From: an uncultured Paracoccus sp.
GTDB taxonomy: Bacteria > Pseudomonadota > Alphaproteobacteria > Rhodobacterales > Rhodobacteraceae
DNA: 64,000 nt
Reading direction: 5' to 3'
NCBI GenBank assembly: GCA_934533075.1
Contig: CAKTBJ010000002.1
Location: 1 to 64,000, forward strand
Shown here in pieces: positions 61,233-64,000 of this stretch (positions are counted from its first letter, which is position 1; the number at the start of each line of letters is the position of its first letter). The notes under the pieces were generated by a model. It saw nothing but the letters and a program-made list of their open reading frames with translations, searched no databases and was not told where the DNA came from. The translations under genes and the position numbers were made by a program.

Positions 61233-62025
61233 GACCCTGATCCACCCCTCCGCCGTAATCGAGCCGGGCGCCGAACTGGGTCAGGGCGTCGAGGTCGGAC
61301 CGTTCTGCGTGATCGGCCCGCAGGTGCGGCTGCATGACGGGGTGCGGCTGAAATCGCATGTCGTGCTGGCCGGCGACACCGAGGTGGGCGAGGGGACCAC
61401 GATCTTCCCCTTCGCCTCGATCGGCGAGGTGCCGCAGGACCTGAAATTCCGCGGCGAGCGCACGCGGCTGGTGATCGGCGCCCGCAACCGCATCCGCGAG
61501 CATGTGACCATGAACCCCGGCACCGAGGGCGGCGGCGGCGTGACCACCATCGGCGATGACGGGCTGTTCATGGCCGGCTGCCATGTCGCCCATGACTGCC
61601 GGATCGGGGACCGGGTGATCCTGGTCAACCATGCGTCGGTCGCCGGCCATTGCCTGATCGGCGACGACGTGATCGTCGGCGGCCTGTCCGGGGTGCATCA
61701 ATTCGTGCGCATCGGGCGCGGCGCGATGATCGGCGCGCTGTCGATGGTGACGGCGGACGTGATCCCCTTCGGGCTGGTGCAAGGCCCGCGTGCCACGCTG
61801 CACGGGCTGAACCTTGTGGGCCTCAAGCGGCGCGGCGCGGCGCGCGCCGATATTCACGCCCTGCGCGACCTGCTGGCCCGGCTGGATGCCGGCAGCTTCC
61901 GCGAGGCCGCGCGCGACCGGGCCGAGTCCCCCGGCCTGGGCGCGATGGAGCGCGAGGTGCTGGACTTCATCCTCGGCCCCTCGGATCGCAGCTTCCTGAC
62001 CCCGCATGGCGCGCATGACCACTGA
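61225..62025 (+). CDS. lpxA: UDP-N-acetylglucosamine acyltransferase
   Basis: A 266-residue left-handed beta-helix enzyme, the first step of lipid A synthesis: repeated hexapeptides ([20 protein letters not shown]), [20 protein letters not shown] and [20 protein letters not shown] with the catalytic His. Length is normal. [20 protein letters not shown] regions fix substrate. Overlaps fabZ and lpxI, so translation is coupled. Confidence 0.97.
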   Translation: MAETLIHPSAVIEPGAELGQGVEVGPFCVIGPQVRLHDGVRLKSHVVLAGDTEVGEGTTIFPFASIGEVPQDLKFRGERTRLVIGARNRIREHVTMNPGTEGGGGVTTIGDDGLFMAGCHVAHDCRIGDRVILVNHASVAGHCLIGDDVIVGGLSGVHQFVRIGRGAMIGALSMVTADVIPFGLVQGPRATLHGLNLVGLKRRGAARADIHALRDLLARLDAGSFREAARDRAESPGLGAMEREVLDFILGPSDRSFLTPHGAHDH

Positions 62026-62833
62026 GGGCCGCACGGCGCTGATCGCCGGGCAGGGGCGCTTGCCGCCCCTGATCGCGGCGCGGCTGGACAATCCGGTGAT
62101 CGCGGCGCTGGAGGGATTCACGCCCGAGGGTCTGGAGGCCCAGCCGTTCCGGCTGGAGCGGCTGGTGCCCTTCATGGACCACCTGGCCGAACAGGGCGTC
62201 ACCCAGGTCTGTTTCGCCGGCGCCGTCCGCCGCCCGAGGCTGGACCCGGAGGCCTTCGACCCCCGCACCGCCAGCCTGGTGCCGCGCATCCTCGCCGCCA
62301 TGCAGTCGGGCGACGATGCGGCGCTGCGGGTGGTGCTGACCCTGTTCGAGGAAGCCGGCTTCCGTATCGTCCCGGCGACCGGGATCGCCCCCGATCTGCT
62401 GGTGCCGCCCGGCGTGCTGACCGGCAATCCCACCGCCGCCGACCGCGAGGATGCGGCGCGGGCGGCGGGGATCGTCGCCGCGTTGGGCGCGCAGGATCTG
62501 GGGCAGGGGGCGGTGGTGGCGCAGGGGCTGTGCCTTGCGGTCGAGACCCTGCCCGGCACCGATGCCATGCTGGACTTCGTGGCCCGCCACGCCTCGGCGC
62601 GGCCCAATCCCAAGGGCGCGCGCGGGGTGCTGTTCAAGGCGCCGAAGCCGGGTCAGGACCGCCGCATCGACCTGCCGGCGCTGGGACCGCACAGCGTCGA
62701 GGCCGCCGCCCGTGCCGGGCTGGCCGGGATCGCCTGGGAGGCCGGGGGGGTCATGCTGCTGGATGCCGAGGCCGCCGTGGCGGCGGCGCAGGAGGCCGGG
62801 CTGTTCCTGTGGTCGCGCCCGGTCGATGGCTGA
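62015..62833 (+). CDS. lpxI: UDP-2,3-diacylglucosamine diphosphatase LpxI
   Basis: The 272-residue alphaproteobacterial alternative to LpxH. It starts [20 protein letters not shown] and contains LVPFMDHLAEQGVTQVCFAG, ARPNPKGARGVLFKAPKPGQ with a DUF1009-type pattern, and VEAAARAGLAGIAWEAGGVM near the end. It cleaves UDP-diacyl-glucosamine to lipid X. It overlaps lpxA by 11 bp and lpxB by 8 bp. Confidence 0.93.
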   Translation: MTTEGRTALIAGQGRLPPLIAARLDNPVIAALEGFTPEGLEAQPFRLERLVPFMDHLAEQGVTQVCFAGAVRRPRLDPEAFDPRTASLVPRILAAMQSGDDAALRVVLTLFEEAGFRIVPATGIAPDLLVPPGVLTGNPTAADREDAARAAGIVAALGAQDLGQGAVVAQGLCLAVETLPGTDAMLDFVARHASARPNPKGARGVLFKAPKPGQDRRIDLPALGPHSVEAAARAGLAGIAWEAGGVMLLDAEAAVAAAQEAGLFLWSRPVDG

Positions 62834-64000
62834 GCCTTTGACCTTGTTCGTTGTGGCCGGCGAGGCATCCGGCGACAAGCTGGGCGCGGCGCTGATGGAG
62901 GGGCTGACCGAACTGGCGCCGGGCACCCGATTCGCCGGTGTGGGCGGCGCGTGGATGCAGGCGCAGGGGCTGGACAGCATCTTCCCCATGTCCGACCTGT
63001 CGGTGATGGGGCTGACGGAGGTTCTGGCCCGCTATCCGCTGCTGCGCCGGCGCCTGCACCAGACCGCGCAGGCGGTGGCGGATGCGGCGCCCGATGCCCT
63101 GATCACCATCGATTCGCCGGATTTCGGGCTGCGGGTGGCACGGATGGCGCGCGCCGCACGGCCCGACCTGCCGATGATCCATTACGTCGCGCCCTCGGTC
63201 TGGGCGTGGCGGCCGGGGCGGGCGGCCAAGATGGCGCGGGTGGTCGATCATGTGCTGGCGCTGCTGCCCTTCGAGCCGCCCCTGATGCAGGCCGCCGGCA
63301 TGTCTTGTGATTTCGTCGGCCACCCGGTCGTGGCCGAGACCGTGGCGACCGAGGCCGAAACCGCCGCCTTCCGCGCCCGTCATGGCCTGAACGGCCCGCT
63401 GCTGCTGGTCCTGCCGGGATCGCGGCGGGGGGAACTGGCGCGGCTGGGGCCGCGATTCGCGCAGGCGGTGATGCGGGTTGCCGAGGCCGTGCCCGGCCAG
63501 CGCGCCGTGCTGCCGACCCTGCCGCATGTCGCGGCGCAGGCGCGGGAGATCGCCGCGCAATTCAATGGCCTGGTGCTGCTGGACGGGGCGGAGAAGCGGG
63601 CGGCCTTCCGCGCGGCGGATGCGGCGCTGGCGGCTTCGGGGACCGTCAGCCTGGAACTGGCCGCGAACGACACGCCGATGGTGATCGGCTATGACATGGC
63701 GCCGCTGTCGCGCCTGCTGATCGGGGCGCTGCTGAAGGTGGACACGGTGACGCTGGTGAATCTGGTGTCGGAAACCCGCGCCGTGCCCGAATTCCTGGGT
63801 CGCGCCTGCCGTCCCGAGGCGATGGCGGCGGCGCTGACCCCGCTGCTGACCGACCCGCAGGCCGCCGCCCCGCAACGCGCGGCGATGGCGGCCACCATGC
63901 TGCGCCTCGGGCAGGGGGGCGAGCCGCCGGGGCTGCGCGCCGCGAAATCTGTGATCGCCTTTCTGGATCAGCGCCTTGCCGGGCGCCGCAGCATGATCCA
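62826..64000 (+). CDS. lpxB: Lipid-A-disaccharide synthase, cut by window edge
   Basis: 391 codons to the window end with no stop. LpxB condenses lipid X with UDP-diacylglucosamine. FVVAGEASGDKLGAALMEGL is the canonical start, then GVGGAWMQAQGLDSIFPMSD, DFGLRVARMARAARPDLPMI, HYVAPSVWAWRPGRAAKMAR and LPGSRRGELARLGP. The usual length is about 385-390, so the stop must lie just beyond the edge. The start overlaps lpxI by 8 bp. Confidence 0.95.
   Translation, partial: MAEPLTLFVVAGEASGDKLGAALMEGLTELAPGTRFAGVGGAWMQAQGLDSIFPMSDLSVMGLTEVLARYPLLRRRLHQTAQAVADAAPDALITIDSPDFGLRVARMARAARPDLPMIHYVAPSVWAWRPGRAAKMARVVDHVLALLPFEPPLMQAAGMSCDFVGHPVVAETVATEAETAAFRARHGLNGPLLLVLPGSRRGELARLGPRFAQAVMRVAEAVPGQRAVLPTLPHVAAQAREIAAQFNGLVLLDGAEKRAAFRAADAALAASGTVSLELAANDTPMVIGYDMAPLSRLLIGALLKVDTVTLVNLVSETRAVPEFLGRACRPEAMAAALTPLLTDPQAAAPQRAAMAATMLRLGQGGEPPGLRAAKSVIAFLDQRLAGRRSMI

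Overview
The window is high-GC alphaproteobacterial DNA, most like Paracoccus or a close relative in the Rhodobacteraceae. The evidence is gene content and order: a SAM/SAH riboswitch in front of metK (a class known from Rhodobacterales), an F0 operon separate from F1 with both b and b' subunits, ethylmalonyl-CoA pathway genes (malyl-CoA thioesterase, mesaconyl-CoA hydratase), a two-domain ALDH16 next to deoC and ribokinase, and an fabZ-lpxA-lpxI-lpxB cluster. No species assignment was tested by search.

Left edge to about 10.06 kb is accessory DNA. It opens with a frameshifted IS1182-family transposase cut by the window edge and a LysR regulator. An 8-kb lower-GC element follows, ending against the 3' end of a tRNA-Ser(GCU). 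The element carries an AlpA-type regulator, a primase-helicase replication protein, a set of direct repeats plus an AT-rich stretch that look like a replication origin, five genes of unknown function (one with a small-terminase-like look), and a BrnT/BrnA toxin-antitoxin pair. A 17-bp sequence occurs near both ends and once in the middle. No integrase and no phage structural genes are visible. The content resembles phage satellites of the Gram-negative PICI type, but that is a hypothesis. Two of its genes are frameshifted at homopolymers (T7 and C13G8).

10.2-31.1 kb is core chromosome: a SleB-like wall hydrolase, a divergent PPDK-like protein, folB, a small XRE regulator with a 19-bp tandem operator-like repeat and a target membrane protein, acetyltransferases including a GNAT-VOC fusion, metK with its riboswitch, lnt, two DEAD-box helicases with long basic tails, a racemase, a purine permease, phnX, an FAD protein and a ClpP-like periplasmic protein, ending at tRNA-Ser(UGA).

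31.2-48.6 kb is metabolism and energy: ALDH16-deoC-rbsK (deoxyribose/ribose use), mcl2-nnrU-like-DUF1737-mch (ethylmalonyl-CoA pathway), creD, the succinate dehydrogenase operon (sdhC-D-A, then two lipoproteins and a glycosyltransferase-like gene, then sdhB), an ArsR regulator, and the F0 ATP synthase operon atpI-B-E-X-F.

48.7-64 kb holds an OmpA-type lipoprotein, nth, a PfkB sugar/adenosine kinase, a hydroxypyruvate-isomerase-like gene, DUF1285, a MoxR-DUF58-BatA-DUF4159 membrane/AAA+ cluster whose gene junctions have been tandemly duplicated, and finally fabZ-lpxA-lpxI-lpxB for lipid A synthesis, with lpxB running off the right edge.
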